Shown: one piece after another, positions 1 through 9,228 of the stretch
How positions within the stretch are numbered: the stretch's first letter is position 1
Layout of the letters: every line of letters starts with the position of its first letter
Assembly (NCBI GenBank): GCA_965223815.1
Contig: OZ245019.1
Location: forward strand, 2,914,001-2,978,000
DNA length: 64,000 nucleotides
Source: HKST-UBA178 sp965223815
Lineage (GTDB): Bacteria; Pseudomonadota; Gammaproteobacteria; Chromatiales; Chromatiaceae
Direction of reading: 5' to 3'
Program-made: the position numbers and the translations under genes
Notes under the pieces: model-generated
What the model saw: the letters and a program-made list of their open reading frames with translations, nothing else
What the model was told of the DNA's origin: nothing
Database searches by the model: none

Positions 1-2
1 GC

Positions 3-671
3 GAGCTGGATGCCATTTGCCATGATTACATTGTCGAAACCCAGCATGCGATACCAGCACCCCTAAACTACCGCGGTTTTCCCAGATCAATCTGCACTTC
101 GGTAAATCACCAGGTCTGCCACGGTATTCCCGGGGAGAGGAAACTCAAGAACGGCGATATTGTCAACATCGACATCACAGTCATCAAAGACGGTTTTCAC
201 GGCGACACCAGTCAGATGTTCTGCATCGGCAAACCTTCGATCCTAGCACACCGCCTGGTCCGCACCGCCCATGAGGCAATGTGGCTCGGAATCGCGGAAG
301 TACGCCCGGGTATCCACCTGAGCAACATAGGGCACGCGATCCAGAAGCATGTGGAGGCGCGAAACTATTCGGTGGTGCGCGAATACTGCGGGCATGGTAT
401 TGGCCGCAATTTCCACGAAGACCCCCAAGTACTCCACTATGGGGCCCCGGGCAACGGCTTGGTGCTGCAGCCCGGGATGTGCTTCACCATCGAACCCATG
501 GTGAATGCGGGTAAATACCCGGTGAAAACACTCCCGGATGGCTGGACGGTGGTAACCAAGGACCGCACCCTCTCGGCACAATGGGAACACACTATCCTGG
601 TAACGGCGTCTGGATGTGAGGTGCTAACTTTGCGACGAGGGGAGCAGAGTGTGCTCCAGAACGCTTCTTGA
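3..671 (+). CDS. map: Methionine aminopeptidase, type I (5' truncated by window edge)
   Basis: Removes the initiator methionine from new proteins in the cytosol. The frame is open from the first bases of the window, so the N-terminus lies outside; about 222 residues are visible. The pita-bread metallopeptidase ligands can be seen: the two aspartates in NIDITVIKDGFHGDTS, the histidine in GHGIGRNFHEDP, and the glutamates in TIEPMV and QWEHTILVT. The CHGIP stretch is also typical of bacterial type I enzymes. Its stop codon overlaps the TTG start of glnD by four bases (TTGA), so the two genes are translationally coupled. Map next to glnD is the usual arrangement in gammaproteobacteria such as Pseudomonas. 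Confidence 0.97.
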   Translation, partial: ELDAICHDYIVETQHAIPAPLNYRGFPRSICTSVNHQVCHGIPGERKLKNGDIVNIDITVIKDGFHGDTSQMFCIGKPSILAHRLVRTAHEAMWLGIAEVRPGIHLSNIGHAIQKHVEARNYSVVREYCGHGIGRNFHEDPQVLHYGAPGNGLVLQPGMCFTIEPMVNAGKYPVKTLPDGWTVVTKDRTLSAQWEHTILVTASGCEVLTLRRGEQSVLQNAS

Positions 672-3340
672 ACGTCCACAGCGTCTACGTACCTCCGCTG
701 GTTGATGAAAACAAATTCAAAAAGCAACTGGAGGCGACAGAGAATCCGCTGACCTTGTTCAAGGATACTCTGCGGCATGGAAAAGAACAGCTCAGGCGTG
801 GATTCGAGGCTGGCGAGCCGGTTACCCTGCTGATCAAGCAACACTCGGCACTAATGGACTTTTTGCTCACCGAGGCATGGCAACTGAAGGTTCCCCCAGG
901 TGCCGATGCCGCATTGGTCGCCGTTGGCGGATATGGCCGTGAAGAGCTGCACCCAGAATCAGACATTGATCTTCTGGTGCTGCTGGGAAACGGTAACCTG
1001 GATACATTGGCTGAGCCCCTGAGCGAACTACTCACTTTCTTTTTCGATATCGGCCCCGATATAGCCCACAGCGTACGAGACGTTTCGGAATGTGTGGAAG
1101 AAGCTCGGGTGGATATCACCATAGCCACCAGCCTACTTGAAGCGCGCCTGATCTGCGGGCCAGAGCTGCTCTTCGCCGCCCTCAAACAGGATACGGGACC
1201 GGATAGGATCTGGCCCAGCCGGGACTATTTCGAGGCCAAACTGGTCGAACAGCGGCAGCGCTACGAAAAATACGCCGGTACCATCAGTGCCCTGGAACCT
1301 AATCTCAAAGAGAGTCCCGGCGGCCTCAGGGACGTACAGACTGTGGGCTGGGTGGCAAAACGCCACTTCGGCGCCAACCGCATGACCGATATGGTGAATC
1401 ACGGCTTCATCACTGAAACCGAGTACTGGGACCTGAAAGCGGGGCTTGAGTGGTTGTTCAGGATCAGGTTTGCTCTCCACCTATTGACCGGCCGCCATGA
1501 GGATCGCATCCTTTTCGACTACCAGAAAACGCTGTCCGAGCAATTCGGCTTCCAGGACGACGAAGACGCCCTGGGTATCGAGAAGTTCATGCAGCAGTAC
1601 TACCAGACGGCCATCCGCATCAACCGCATCAACGAGATGCTGCTCCAGCTGTTCCGGGAAGTGATTGTCTTGCAGTGTCACCTGGACGCACCCAAGCCCA
1701 TCAACAAGTATTTTCAATCTCGAAGTGGTTACCTGGAAGCAGTAAACGAGCGCGTCTTTCTGGACCACCCCCTGGCCATGTTGGAGTTATTCCTGGTCAT
1801 GGAGCAGCATCCGGAATTGAACGGTGTTCGGGCCAGCACCATCCGCTTGATTCGCAGCCAACGGGAGACCATAGACGACGATTTCCGAAGTAACGACCAG
1901 GCCAAGGCGCTATTCATGGAGATTCTACGCCAACCCCAGGGGATTACACACGAACTGCGGAGAATGCACCGCTATGGGATATTGTCCAGGTATATTCCCG
2001 CCTTCGCCAATATCGTGGGCCGTATGCAGTACGACCTGTTTCACGTGTACACAGTGGACGAGCACACACTCTTTGTTATCCGCAATCTGCGGCGGTTCAT
2101 GATCGAGAAGCACCGCGGGGAGTTTCCGCTCTGCAGCGATATCATGGACAAACTGCACAAACCGGAACTGCTGTTTCTCGCCGCCCTGTTCCACGATATC
2201 GCCAAGGGCCGCGGGGGCGATCACTCGCTCCTCGGCAGTGAGGAGGCACGCAAGTTTTGTATCAACCACAACCTGGAAAAGCGCGATGCAAACCTGGTCG
2301 GGTGGCTGGTGGAACGGCACTTGTTGATGTCGATTACCGCGCAGCGCAAAGATATCAGCGATCCCGATGTCATCTATACCTTCGCCAAGATCGTTGGAAA
2401 TCCGATCCGCCTGGACTACCTATATCTGCTAACGATAGCCGACATGCGGGCTACAGACCCAAAAAAGTGGAACAATTGGAAAAACTCACTGCTCCGTGAA
2501 CTCTATTACGCCGCCCGCCACACCTTATTACGTGGGTTGCAGAACCCACAGGAGCGGGATGAAATCATCCAGAACAAACAGGCTGGCGCCCGCCACCTGC
2601 TCAAGGCCGAGGGCATCTCTTCGGCGCTCGCCACTGCCCATTGGCGGAACCTGAGTCTTGATTACTTTGTGCATCACAGCTGGGAAGAAATCGCCTGGCA
2701 GACGCGTATGATTCTGACCGCGAATCTGGATCAGCTTCCGCTGGTGCTGATCCGCCGAGCGGAGACACGTGGAGGGAGCGAGGTGTTCATCTACACCCGG
2801 GACCGAAAGGATCTTTTCGCTCTAACCACCAGCCTGCTGGACCAGCTTGGGCTCAATATCGTTAGCGCCCGCATTGAAACCGCAGACACCGGTTTCACCA
2901 TCAACAGCTTTCTGGTCCTTGAGGGAGAAGGCTCCCCTATCGAAGACAGAGAGCGCAAGGAAGAGATACTGCTCACAATCGAGAAGGCATTGAGGGCACC
3001 CGACAAGGTGGATCTCAGCGTCTCCCGGCGCGTCCCCCGGCAGCTCAAGTATTTCTCTACCCCAACCCGGGTGGATTTCGCTGAAGACCATGCCAACCAA
3101 CGCACGATCATGAAACTCGGCACCAGTGACCGCCCGGGATTGTTGTCCCAGATCGGATACGCCTTTGCCGCCTGTGGAATTCGACTGATCAATGCCAAAA
3201 TCGCCACCATCGGCGCCGAAGCCGACGACACCTTCTTCATCACCGACATGGAAAACCGCCCCATCACCAACGATGCACAATTGAAATGCCTGGAACTGGC
3301 GTTGAAGGAACGGCTGGACACCAAATCGTCAGCCGCCTGA
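668..3340 (+). CDS. glnD: Bifunctional [PII] uridylyltransferase / uridylyl-removing enzyme
   Basis: Nitrogen sensor that uridylylates PII (GlnB/GlnK) when glutamine is low and removes UMP when glutamine is high. The 890 residues are normal for the family. Visible parts: nucleotidyltransferase motif GGYGREELHPESDIDLL (from residue 87, catalytic pair D99/D101), HD hydrolase motif LFHDIAKGRGGDHS (H509/D510), and two C-terminal ACT-type regions (around residues 705-780 and 815-890; SDRPGLLSQIGYAFAACGI marks the second). Start is TTG at 668, chosen because it overlaps the map stop and gives full length. The gene is intact with both activities apparently present. Confidence 0.97.
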   Translation: MNVHSVYVPPLVDENKFKKQLEATENPLTLFKDTLRHGKEQLRRGFEAGEPVTLLIKQHSALMDFLLTEAWQLKVPPGADAALVAVGGYGREELHPESDIDLLVLLGNGNLDTLAEPLSELLTFFFDIGPDIAHSVRDVSECVEEARVDITIATSLLEARLICGPELLFAALKQDTGPDRIWPSRDYFEAKLVEQRQRYEKYAGTISALEPNLKESPGGLRDVQTVGWVAKRHFGANRMTDMVNHGFITETEYWDLKAGLEWLFRIRFALHLLTGRHEDRILFDYQKTLSEQFGFQDDEDALGIEKFMQQYYQTAIRINRINEMLLQLFREVIVLQCHLDAPKPINKYFQSRSGYLEAVNERVFLDHPLAMLELFLVMEQHPELNGVRASTIRLIRSQRETIDDDFRSNDQAKALFMEILRQPQGITHELRRMHRYGILSRYIPAFANIVGRMQYDLFHVYTVDEHTLFVIRNLRRFMIEKHRGEFPLCSDIMDKLHKPELLFLAALFHDIAKGRGGDHSLLGSEEARKFCINHNLEKRDANLVGWLVERHLLMSITAQRKDISDPDVIYTFAKIVGNPIRLDYLYLLTIADMRATDPKKWNNWKNSLLRELYYAARHTLLRGLQNPQERDEIIQNKQAGARHLLKAEGISSALATAHWRNLSLDYFVHHSWEEIAWQTRMILTANLDQLPLVLIRRAETRGGSEVFIYTRDRKDLFALTTSLLDQLGLNIVSARIETADTGFTINSFLVLEGEGSPIEDRERKEEILLTIEKALRAPDKVDLSVSRRVPRQLKYFSTPTRVDFAEDHANQRTIMKLGTSDRPGLLSQIGYAFAACGIRLINAKIATIGAEADDTFFITDMENRPITNDAQLKCLELALKERLDTKSSAA

Positions 3341-3367
3341 CCCATCAGACCTCGAGGATTCCCTGAC

Positions 3368-3721
3368 TTGAAGCCCATGATCGTTATTTATGGTATCCCT
3401 AACTGCGATAGCGTGAGAAAAGCCAGAAAATGGATGCAGGCCCATGATGTGGATTACAACTTTCACGATTTTAAAAAGCAGGGGCTAAACCCCGAACTAC
3501 TGGAGCGCTGGATTGACACCCTTGGTTGGGAAAGGTTGATCAATCGTCGGGGAACCACTTGGCGAGCCCTCCCCGAAGAGGTAAAAACCAAATTCGACCA
3601 GGCAACCGCAGTCCGGGTAATGCTGGACTCTCCATCTATAATTAAACGACCCGTGCTGGATGCCGGCGGTACCTTGGCCATTGGATTCTCTGCGGAGCTT
3701 TACTCCGAGTTGCTATGCTAA
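3368..3721 (+). CDS. ArsC/Spx-family thioredoxin-fold protein (YffB type)
   Basis: A 117-residue protein of the ArsC/Spx family. It opens with YGIPNCDSVRKARKWM, where the single cysteine plus KARKW helix is the YffB signature rather than a CxxC. The family has a thioredoxin fold; a true arsenate reductase role is not established for YffB proteins. TTG at 3368 is preceded by GAGG ten bases upstream; ATG at 3377 is an alternative that would lose three residues. It lies 27 bp after glnD on the same strand. In Pseudomonas and relatives a gene of this family sits between glnD and the dapC/dapD genes, so the neighbourhood is conserved even though the dap genes differ here. Confidence 0.88.
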   Translation: MKPMIVIYGIPNCDSVRKARKWMQAHDVDYNFHDFKKQGLNPELLERWIDTLGWERLINRRGTTWRALPEEVKTKFDQATAVRVMLDSPSIIKRPVLDAGGTLAIGFSAELYSELLC

Positions 3722-3809
3722 CCCTGCCCCGGCGGCGGAAGGCTCGTTCCGTCAGTCCACGATTGATGCGCCAGGTTGATTCTCCCCTTTCCCATCGGCG
3801 GGGCTTTTG

Positions 3810-3815
3810 TATAAT
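3810..3815 (+). promoter_or_regulatory. Perfect -10 hexamer upstream of dapL
   Basis: TATAAT lies 59 bp before the dapL ATG in the 152-bp gap after the ArsC-like gene. No good -35 hexamer is present at 16-18 bp spacing. It suggests dapL-lysA has its own promoter in addition to read-through from glnD, but the call rests on the -10 alone. Confidence 0.35.
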
Positions 3816-3873
3816 GGCGCGTTGCACAATTGCTCCTGTTCAATCACACATCCGCTAATACCCAAGAAGTCAC

Positions 3874-5094
3874 ATGATAAAAATCAACGAAAACTACCTC
3901 AAACTGCAGGCGTCCTACCTGTTCTCCGACATCGCCAAACGAGTGGCAGCACACCAGCAGTCAAACCCCGATCTGGCTCTGATTAAGCTGGGTATAGGCG
4001 ATGTAACCCGTGCCCTGCCTGACGCCTGTATCCAGGCCCTGCACAAAGCAGTCGATGAAATGGCAGCGGATAGCAGCTTCCGCGGCTACGGACCGGAACA
4101 GGGATACGACTTTCTGCGCGAGGCAATCGTAAAGGGTGACTTCCAGGCCCGGGGTGCGCAGATCGAACCCGACGAGATATTTGTGAGTGACGGTGCCAAG
4201 TGCGACTCAGGCAATTTTCAAGAGATCTTCTCCAACGATATCCGGGTCGCCATTACCGATCCGGTCTATCCTGTCTACGTCGACACCAACGTGATGGCCG
4301 GTCGCAGTGGCGGCGCCCGGGATGGACGCTACCAGGGTCTAGTCTACCTCGAGGGTAACCGGGAAAACGGCTTCATTCCAGCTCTACCCTCAGAGCCGGT
4401 CGACTTGATATATCTCTGTTTTCCCAACAACCCCACCGGTGTCACCGCCACCCGTGAACAACTAAAGGCGTGGGTGGACTACGCCCGAGACAACCGCGCC
4501 CTGATTCTCTTCGATGCGGCCTACGAGGCCTTTATCCAGGATCCTGAGATTCCTCACTCCATCTACGAGGTGGAGGGAGCCGAGGAGGTGGCAATAGAGT
4601 TTAGGAGCTTTTCCAAGACAGCGGGTTTCACCGGCACCCGTTGTGCTTACACAGTGGTGCCCAAGGCCTGCAATGCCTTCACTTCAGAGGGAGAAGCGGT
4701 TTCTGTCCACACCCTGTGGAATCGACGCCATACTACCAAATTCAACAGCGTATCCTATCCGATCCAAAGGGCTGCGGAAGCCGTATATACAGCGGAGGGG
4801 CAATCGCAGGTCAAGGAATTGATAAGCTACTACTTGAAAAATGCCGGCTATATCCGAGAAACCATGAGCTCTCTCGGTTACGACTGCATGGGCGGTGAGA
4901 ATTCTCCCTACATCTGGATTGACGGCAAGAGCGACTCATGGTCTTTCTTCGATAAGCTGCTGAACGAGACCGGAGTAGTCTGTACACCCGGTGCCGGCTT
5001 TGGCAAATGCGGAGAGGGTTATATCCGCATCAGTGCCTTTAACAGCCTGGAAAACGTTCAGGAGGCCATGGCCAGAATTGGTCAAGCCTTGTAA
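3874..5094 (+). CDS. dapL: LL-diaminopimelate aminotransferase
   Basis: Converts tetrahydrodipicolinate directly to LL-2,6-diaminopimelate with glutamate as amino donor, bypassing the DapD/DapC/DapE succinyl route. The 406 residues match DapL of the plant/cyanobacterial/chlamydial kind. Visible marks: the N-terminal NYLKLQASYLFSDIAKR, the GIGDVT loop, CFPNNPTGVTATREQL, and SFSKTAGFTGTRCAY with PLP lysine K248. It is followed 15 bp later by lysA, forming a two-gene lysine/peptidoglycan unit. DapL is uncommon in gammaproteobacteria, and here it sits where dapC/dapD are normally found after map-glnD. AAGAAG precedes the ATG. Confidence 0.95.
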   Translation: MIKINENYLKLQASYLFSDIAKRVAAHQQSNPDLALIKLGIGDVTRALPDACIQALHKAVDEMAADSSFRGYGPEQGYDFLREAIVKGDFQARGAQIEPDEIFVSDGAKCDSGNFQEIFSNDIRVAITDPVYPVYVDTNVMAGRSGGARDGRYQGLVYLEGNRENGFIPALPSEPVDLIYLCFPNNPTGVTATREQLKAWVDYARDNRALILFDAAYEAFIQDPEIPHSIYEVEGAEEVAIEFRSFSKTAGFTGTRCAYTVVPKACNAFTSEGEAVSVHTLWNRRHTTKFNSVSYPIQRAAEAVYTAEGQSQVKELISYYLKNAGYIRETMSSLGYDCMGGENSPYIWIDGKSDSWSFFDKLLNETGVVCTPGAGFGKCGEGYIRISAFNSLENVQEAMARIGQAL

Positions 5095-5109
5095 ACAACA
5101 GAGGTCACC

Positions 5110-6366
5110 ATGCCAGCTTCAACTGATTTCCTCGACCGTCTCTCCGCGCGGATCGGGACCATCGCCGAACACTACGGAACTCCATTCCATGTCTACGACG
5201 AAAAAGGGTTACTGGAGACTGGCGAGGCACTCAAGCAGGCCTTCAGTGGAATCGAGGGCTTCCAGGAGTATTTCGCCGTCAAGGCACTTCCCAACCCACG
5301 CATTTTGCAGATCATGGGTGCCATGGGTTTCGGCTATGACTGCAGTTCCATCGCTGAGCTTCGAATGAGCCGCAGCGTAGGTGCCCGGGGCGACTTGATC
5401 ATGTTCACCTCCACCAACACCAGCAGTAGAGAATTCACGGAAGCGGCGGCCGATGGAGGCTGCATTCTTAATCTAGACGATATTTCCCTGGTGGATAAAG
5501 TACCGCAGATGCCCGAGCGAATATGTTTTCGCTATAACCCGGGGAACCGGCGAACCGGAAACAGCATCATCGGCAACCCGGTGGAATCGAAATACGGGGT
5601 CTCCCACGACCAAATCCTCGACGCCTACCGCAGGGCCAGGGACCGAGGTGCAAAACGCTTCGGCCTGCACACGATGTTGGCCTCAAACGAATTGGACCAC
5701 AGCTACATGGTGGAGACCGCCCGTATGCTGCTGGAGCTGGTGCAGTGGATTTCGCAGAAACTATCCATTCGCTTCGAGTTTATCAACATTGGTGGGGGGC
5801 TGGGCATCCCCTACAGGCCCGACGAAAGACCCCTGGATATACAAACCATGGGCGCGGAGATAGCTCAGGCCTTCGATGCCTTCAGGGAGAGAGAGGGCTA
5901 CGCACCAGCGATGTTCATGGAGAGTGGTCGCTATATGACGGGTCCCCACGGCATCCTGGTAACCCAGGCGATAAATCGCAAGGAGATCTACCGCACCTAT
6001 GTGGGTGTAGACGCCTGCATGTCCGCTCTGATGCGCCCTGGAATGTATCAGGCCTACCACCACATCACGCTCCCCAACCAAGCCGACGGCTCAGAGGTCG
6101 TCGATGTGGTGGGCTCCCTGTGTGAGAACAACGATAAATTCGCCATCCAGCGGGAACTGCCGGTGATCTCGGACGGCGACCTCATCTATATACACGATAC
6201 TGGCGCCCACGGACATGCCATGGGGTTTACCTACAATGGCAAGCTGCGTCCAAAAGAGCTATTGCTACGGGTCGACGGCAGCGTGGAGCTCATCCGAAGA
6301 GCAGAGCGGCTGGACGACTATTTCGCTACCCTTGAATTCGAACCCGACCTGCTATTTTCAGAGTGA
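5110..6366 (+). CDS. lysA: Diaminopimelate decarboxylase-type PLP enzyme
   Basis: Fold-type III PLP decarboxylase that would turn meso-diaminopimelate into lysine. PLP lysine is K58 in FAVKALPNPRIL; the glycine-rich NIGGGLGIPY loop, ESGRYM, and the cysteine motif CENNDKFA (C338) are present. Classical LysA has CESGD or CESSD at that position; the CENND form and 418-residue length resemble the subgroup that travels with DapL. A short gap and an AGAGG ribosome site link it to dapL. Carboxynorspermidine decarboxylase or ornithine-type decarboxylase is less likely given this partner. No dapF epimerase is seen in the window. Confidence 0.9.
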   Translation: MPASTDFLDRLSARIGTIAEHYGTPFHVYDEKGLLETGEALKQAFSGIEGFQEYFAVKALPNPRILQIMGAMGFGYDCSSIAELRMSRSVGARGDLIMFTSTNTSSREFTEAAADGGCILNLDDISLVDKVPQMPERICFRYNPGNRRTGNSIIGNPVESKYGVSHDQILDAYRRARDRGAKRFGLHTMLASNELDHSYMVETARMLLELVQWISQKLSIRFEFINIGGGLGIPYRPDERPLDIQTMGAEIAQAFDAFREREGYAPAMFMESGRYMTGPHGILVTQAINRKEIYRTYVGVDACMSALMRPGMYQAYHHITLPNQADGSEVVDVVGSLCENNDKFAIQRELPVISDGDLIYIHDTGAHGHAMGFTYNGKLRPKELLLRVDGSVELIRRAERLDDYFATLEFEPDLLFSE

Positions 6367-6579
6367 GAATGCCGGTACGCTGGAATCGGGCCGGCGTCGT
6401 CGATCCTGCTCCGAGGTATACATTGTGCGACAAACCCATTTTGCACAACCGAGAGCATGGCAATTTAACCGGAAGCCCAGCACCACCATCTGCCGGCCTT
6501 CCAACGGGAATTCGTGGCGTTCAAACATTTCGCTATAGATAAGCCCTGCCGACGACAGGAAAAATTCTGGAGTCCAAAA

Positions 6580-7248
6580 TTGAGTGTTAAAACAGCACTG
6601 GAACGACGCCGATCGGTCCGCGCTTTTATCGACCGCGAGGTGAAAAGGGAAACAATCGAACGGATCCTTAGCCTGGCGCGCCTGGCACCCTCCGGCGGAA
6701 ATACCCAACCCTGGCAGGTGGCAGTGGTAGCAGGTGAGCGCAAGCGCAGGCTACAACAGGAGATTGAGGCTGCGTTCCTGAAAGGAGAGCCGGCCAAAAT
6801 GGATATCCAGTATTATCCAAAGATATGGCAATCTCCCTACCAGGAGCGCCGCAGGGAATGCGCACTGCAGCTTTATCAGGCTCTGGATATCCGACGTGAA
6901 GACCGGAAACGGCGCAAAGCCCAATGGCTTGCGAACTACCGCGCCTTCGACGCCCCGGTTATGCTGCTGTTCTTTGTCGATGCTGTGATGGATACCGGCG
7001 CATACCTAGACTACGGTATGTTTATACAGTCTGTTATGTTGATGGCCGTGGAAGAGGGATTGGGCACATGCCCTCAGGCGTCTCTAGGCGAGTACCCTAG
7101 TATCGTCAAACGCTCACTCGGTTACCCTGAGGAGAGCGTGCTTATATGCGGTATGGCCCTGGGCTATGAGGATCCTGCGGCGCCAATAAATCACTATCGC
7201 ACACCCCGCGTGGCAAGCAGTGAATTTACCCGCTTCTACATGACTTGA
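6580..7248 (+). CDS. Nitroreductase-family flavoprotein
   Basis: A 222-residue FMN-dependent oxidoreductase of the nitroreductase family. The N-terminal ALERRRSVRAFIDREV with R-R-S-x-R contacts FMN phosphate, LAPSGGNTQPW is the signature loop, and the C-terminal half has MFIQSVMLMAVEEGLGTCPQA and ICGMALGYED. Substrate cannot be predicted. TTG at 6580 is preferred because GGAG sits seven bases upstream and the family's conserved N-terminus begins right there; an upstream GTG at 6514 would add 22 unsupported residues. The 213 bp before it hold no recognised gene. Confidence 0.88.
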   Translation: MSVKTALERRRSVRAFIDREVKRETIERILSLARLAPSGGNTQPWQVAVVAGERKRRLQQEIEAAFLKGEPAKMDIQYYPKIWQSPYQERRRECALQLYQALDIRREDRKRRKAQWLANYRAFDAPVMLLFFVDAVMDTGAYLDYGMFIQSVMLMAVEEGLGTCPQASLGEYPSIVKRSLGYPEESVLICGMALGYEDPAAPINHYRTPRVASSEFTRFYMT

Positions 7249-7266
7249 GGTTGCCAGAATCCAGGA

Positions 7267-8097
7267 TTATTCGCTGACAAACGCCAGCAGCCGTTTCTTG
7301 TTGGCAACCAGGCTGACATTCTCTACCTTTGGACCCAGTCCCCAAGCCTGCTTCTCCGTCGAGGTGTACATCCTGGTTTCACGCTTATCGTAGACTTCCC
7401 ACACTCTTTTTTCTTTGTATGTCATACGCTTGTAGTATTTCAGGGTTTTATAACCCTCACACACGGTGACTTGAGCACAGATCTTCTTGTATTTTTTTTC
7501 CGGGAAGTTTTTGACGAAACACTGGATCAGTCTCCTGCCTATTCCATTGCCTCTGTGTCCCTTAGCGACGTGAAAGTGGAACTCCGGGCACTCCGGCGCA
7601 TCGGGCATCTCATTGCAATTATGAAGCTTTGCGTGCAGCAGAAACTGTATCGCCCGCGGTCCCAGGCTGAGCGCATACATCAGCTTTCGGCTCTCCAGAT
7701 AACTGTAGACCGGCATATACATCTTGAGTGAAATTTCTCCGAATTCAGCCTCGGCGATGCGCTCTGCGGTTCTATCCCGAAACTGCATCCAAGAGACCTC
7801 TCCGTCACCGGTCTCGACGGCGCCGCCCTCGGCCCCGGTGAAATATGCCACCAATTTCCCATCCGACAGATTATCCACTACGTAGAAAAATTCCCCGGCA
7901 AATTCGGCATAGGGACCTGTGACAATTCTCCCAAAGCTGAGGGCACCCGCTTTGGGTATCAACGGAAAAGGACGGCCGCCGGGCAGCGCGTTGCGCCAGC
8001 AGAGCTTACAGACCGGTGCTTCGTCCTGCCTGTGGTCATAGGCTCGAAAACCGTAGCTCCCCGTGGTGAGGAAATAATCTCTGCGGCCCGTTTGCAT
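7267..8097 (-). CDS. GNAT-like acetyltransferase of unknown substrate
   Basis: A 276-residue protein. The middle contains FHFHVAKGHRGNGIGRRL, a good match to GNAT motif A, the acetyl-CoA pyrophosphate loop R-G-x-G-I/A, followed by an amphipathic helix and a strand with CAQVTVCEGYKTLKYYKR. The N-terminal third has CKLCWRN, a single CxxC, and is not a recognised domain. The C-terminal 60 residues are lysine/arginine rich. It converges on the nitroreductase gene with an 18-bp gap. The fold call is reasonable; the substrate is unknown. Confidence 0.65.
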   Translation of the reverse strand: MQTGRRDYFLTTGSYGFRAYDHRQDEAPVCKLCWRNALPGGRPFPLIPKAGALSFGRIVTGPYAEFAGEFFYVVDNLSDGKLVAYFTGAEGGAVETGDGEVSWMQFRDRTAERIAEAEFGEISLKMYMPVYSYLESRKLMYALSLGPRAIQFLLHAKLHNCNEMPDAPECPEFHFHVAKGHRGNGIGRRLIQCFVKNFPEKKYKKICAQVTVCEGYKTLKYYKRMTYKEKRVWEVYDKRETRMYTSTEKQAWGLGPKVENVSLVANKKRLLAFVSE

Positions 8098-8313
8098 TAG
8101 GTGCGAAATCCAAAGTCGAATTTACGCATAGAGAGCATCCTGTTAATCACCCGTAGATTAGGAAGTAGTAATCTGAGTATATTGTAGATGGAATTAACCT
8201 GATAGGGTTTGTGGTTAAAAGCCAACGACCACGCCTACTGGCGCCGTAATTGGTGGAAGCGATCTAGTCGGCGGCCATACTTCCCTTAAATTTTGCGATT
8301 CTCGTTGCTTGAA

Positions 8314-9228
8314 ATGATATCGATACTCGACGTCAAGGCTTATCTGGTAAAGGGTTTTTTCAACACTTGGGGAAGCCTGGGAGGCGGCTTGCTGAATTTC
8401 GGCTGGACCCGGGGATTGGAGGTACATCGAAACCTCCCCTACGGACCGAGACCGCAACAGCGACTGGACATCCTGTCCCCCAAGACTGGGAAAGGCCCCC
8501 ACCCCGCCTTGATCTACTTCCACGGAGGCGGATGGATAAGCGCCAATAAACGCATATACAGGGGTATCGCGGCCCGCTTTTCCAAAAGCGGTTTACTGAC
8601 TTTCAACGTTGACTACAGACTAGCACCCGGCCACAGGTTTCCCGCCGCGCTCCAAGATGCAGCACTCGCCATCGATTGGGTCCGTCGCAATCTGAGAGGC
8701 TACGGGGGAACCGCTTCCGCGATTTTTATCGGCGGTGATTCCGCGGGGGCGCAAATAGCTGCCTGGTATGCCTGCGCCATCGAAAAGGACTCCCTTTGGA
8801 ACGAAGGGGGAATCGGCAACGATATTCGCAGAGTTACACCCAAAGGTTTGCTGCTTTTCTACGGAGTCTACGATTTCAGCACAGTACAGAATGCAGACTT
8901 CCGCTTCATCAGGCTCTATACGCAGAGCTTTCTGGGTGGCGATGCGGAGTCCTACAGCGACCACGCCAGGATCGCCTCACCCGCCTTGCAACTACCAAAT
9001 ACCTACCCACCAGTGTTCATCTGTGCCGGAGAGAGAGATGGGCTTTACCCACAATCATTCCAGTTTGCGGAACAGCTATCCGAGCAGGGTATCGAGTGCC
9101 AGCGGCTACTACTCCCCAAAAGCTATCGGGCGAACCACGGCTTCCTCTTCTTCAGCTGGCTGCAAACCTCCAAATTGGCTTATTCCCAAGCGCTGGCGTT
9201 TCTCAAACGATTAACCGGAATTGCCTGA
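8314..9228 (+). CDS. Alpha/beta-hydrolase of the HSL-type esterase family
   Basis: A 304-residue carboxylesterase/lipase-like enzyme. The oxyanion-hole motif IYFHGGGWISA and the nucleophile elbow GGDSAGAQ place it in the hormone-sensitive-lipase (family IV) group; the acid/histidine region is PVFICAGERDGLYPQS and NHGFLFFSW. ATG at 8314 is preferred over TTG at 8293, though neither has a clear Shine-Dalgarno. Its 3' end overlaps the convergent ABC1 gene by 18 bp. The 216 bp upstream hold no gene that I recognise. Natural substrate unknown. Confidence 0.85.
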   Translation: MISILDVKAYLVKGFFNTWGSLGGGLLNFGWTRGLEVHRNLPYGPRPQQRLDILSPKTGKGPHPALIYFHGGGWISANKRIYRGIAARFSKSGLLTFNVDYRLAPGHRFPAALQDAALAIDWVRRNLRGYGGTASAIFIGGDSAGAQIAAWYACAIEKDSLWNEGGIGNDIRRVTPKGLLLFYGVYDFSTVQNADFRFIRLYTQSFLGGDAESYSDHARIASPALQLPNTYPPVFICAGERDGLYPQSFQFAEQLSEQGIECQRLLLPKSYRANHGFLFFSWLQTSKLAYSQALAFLKRLTGIA

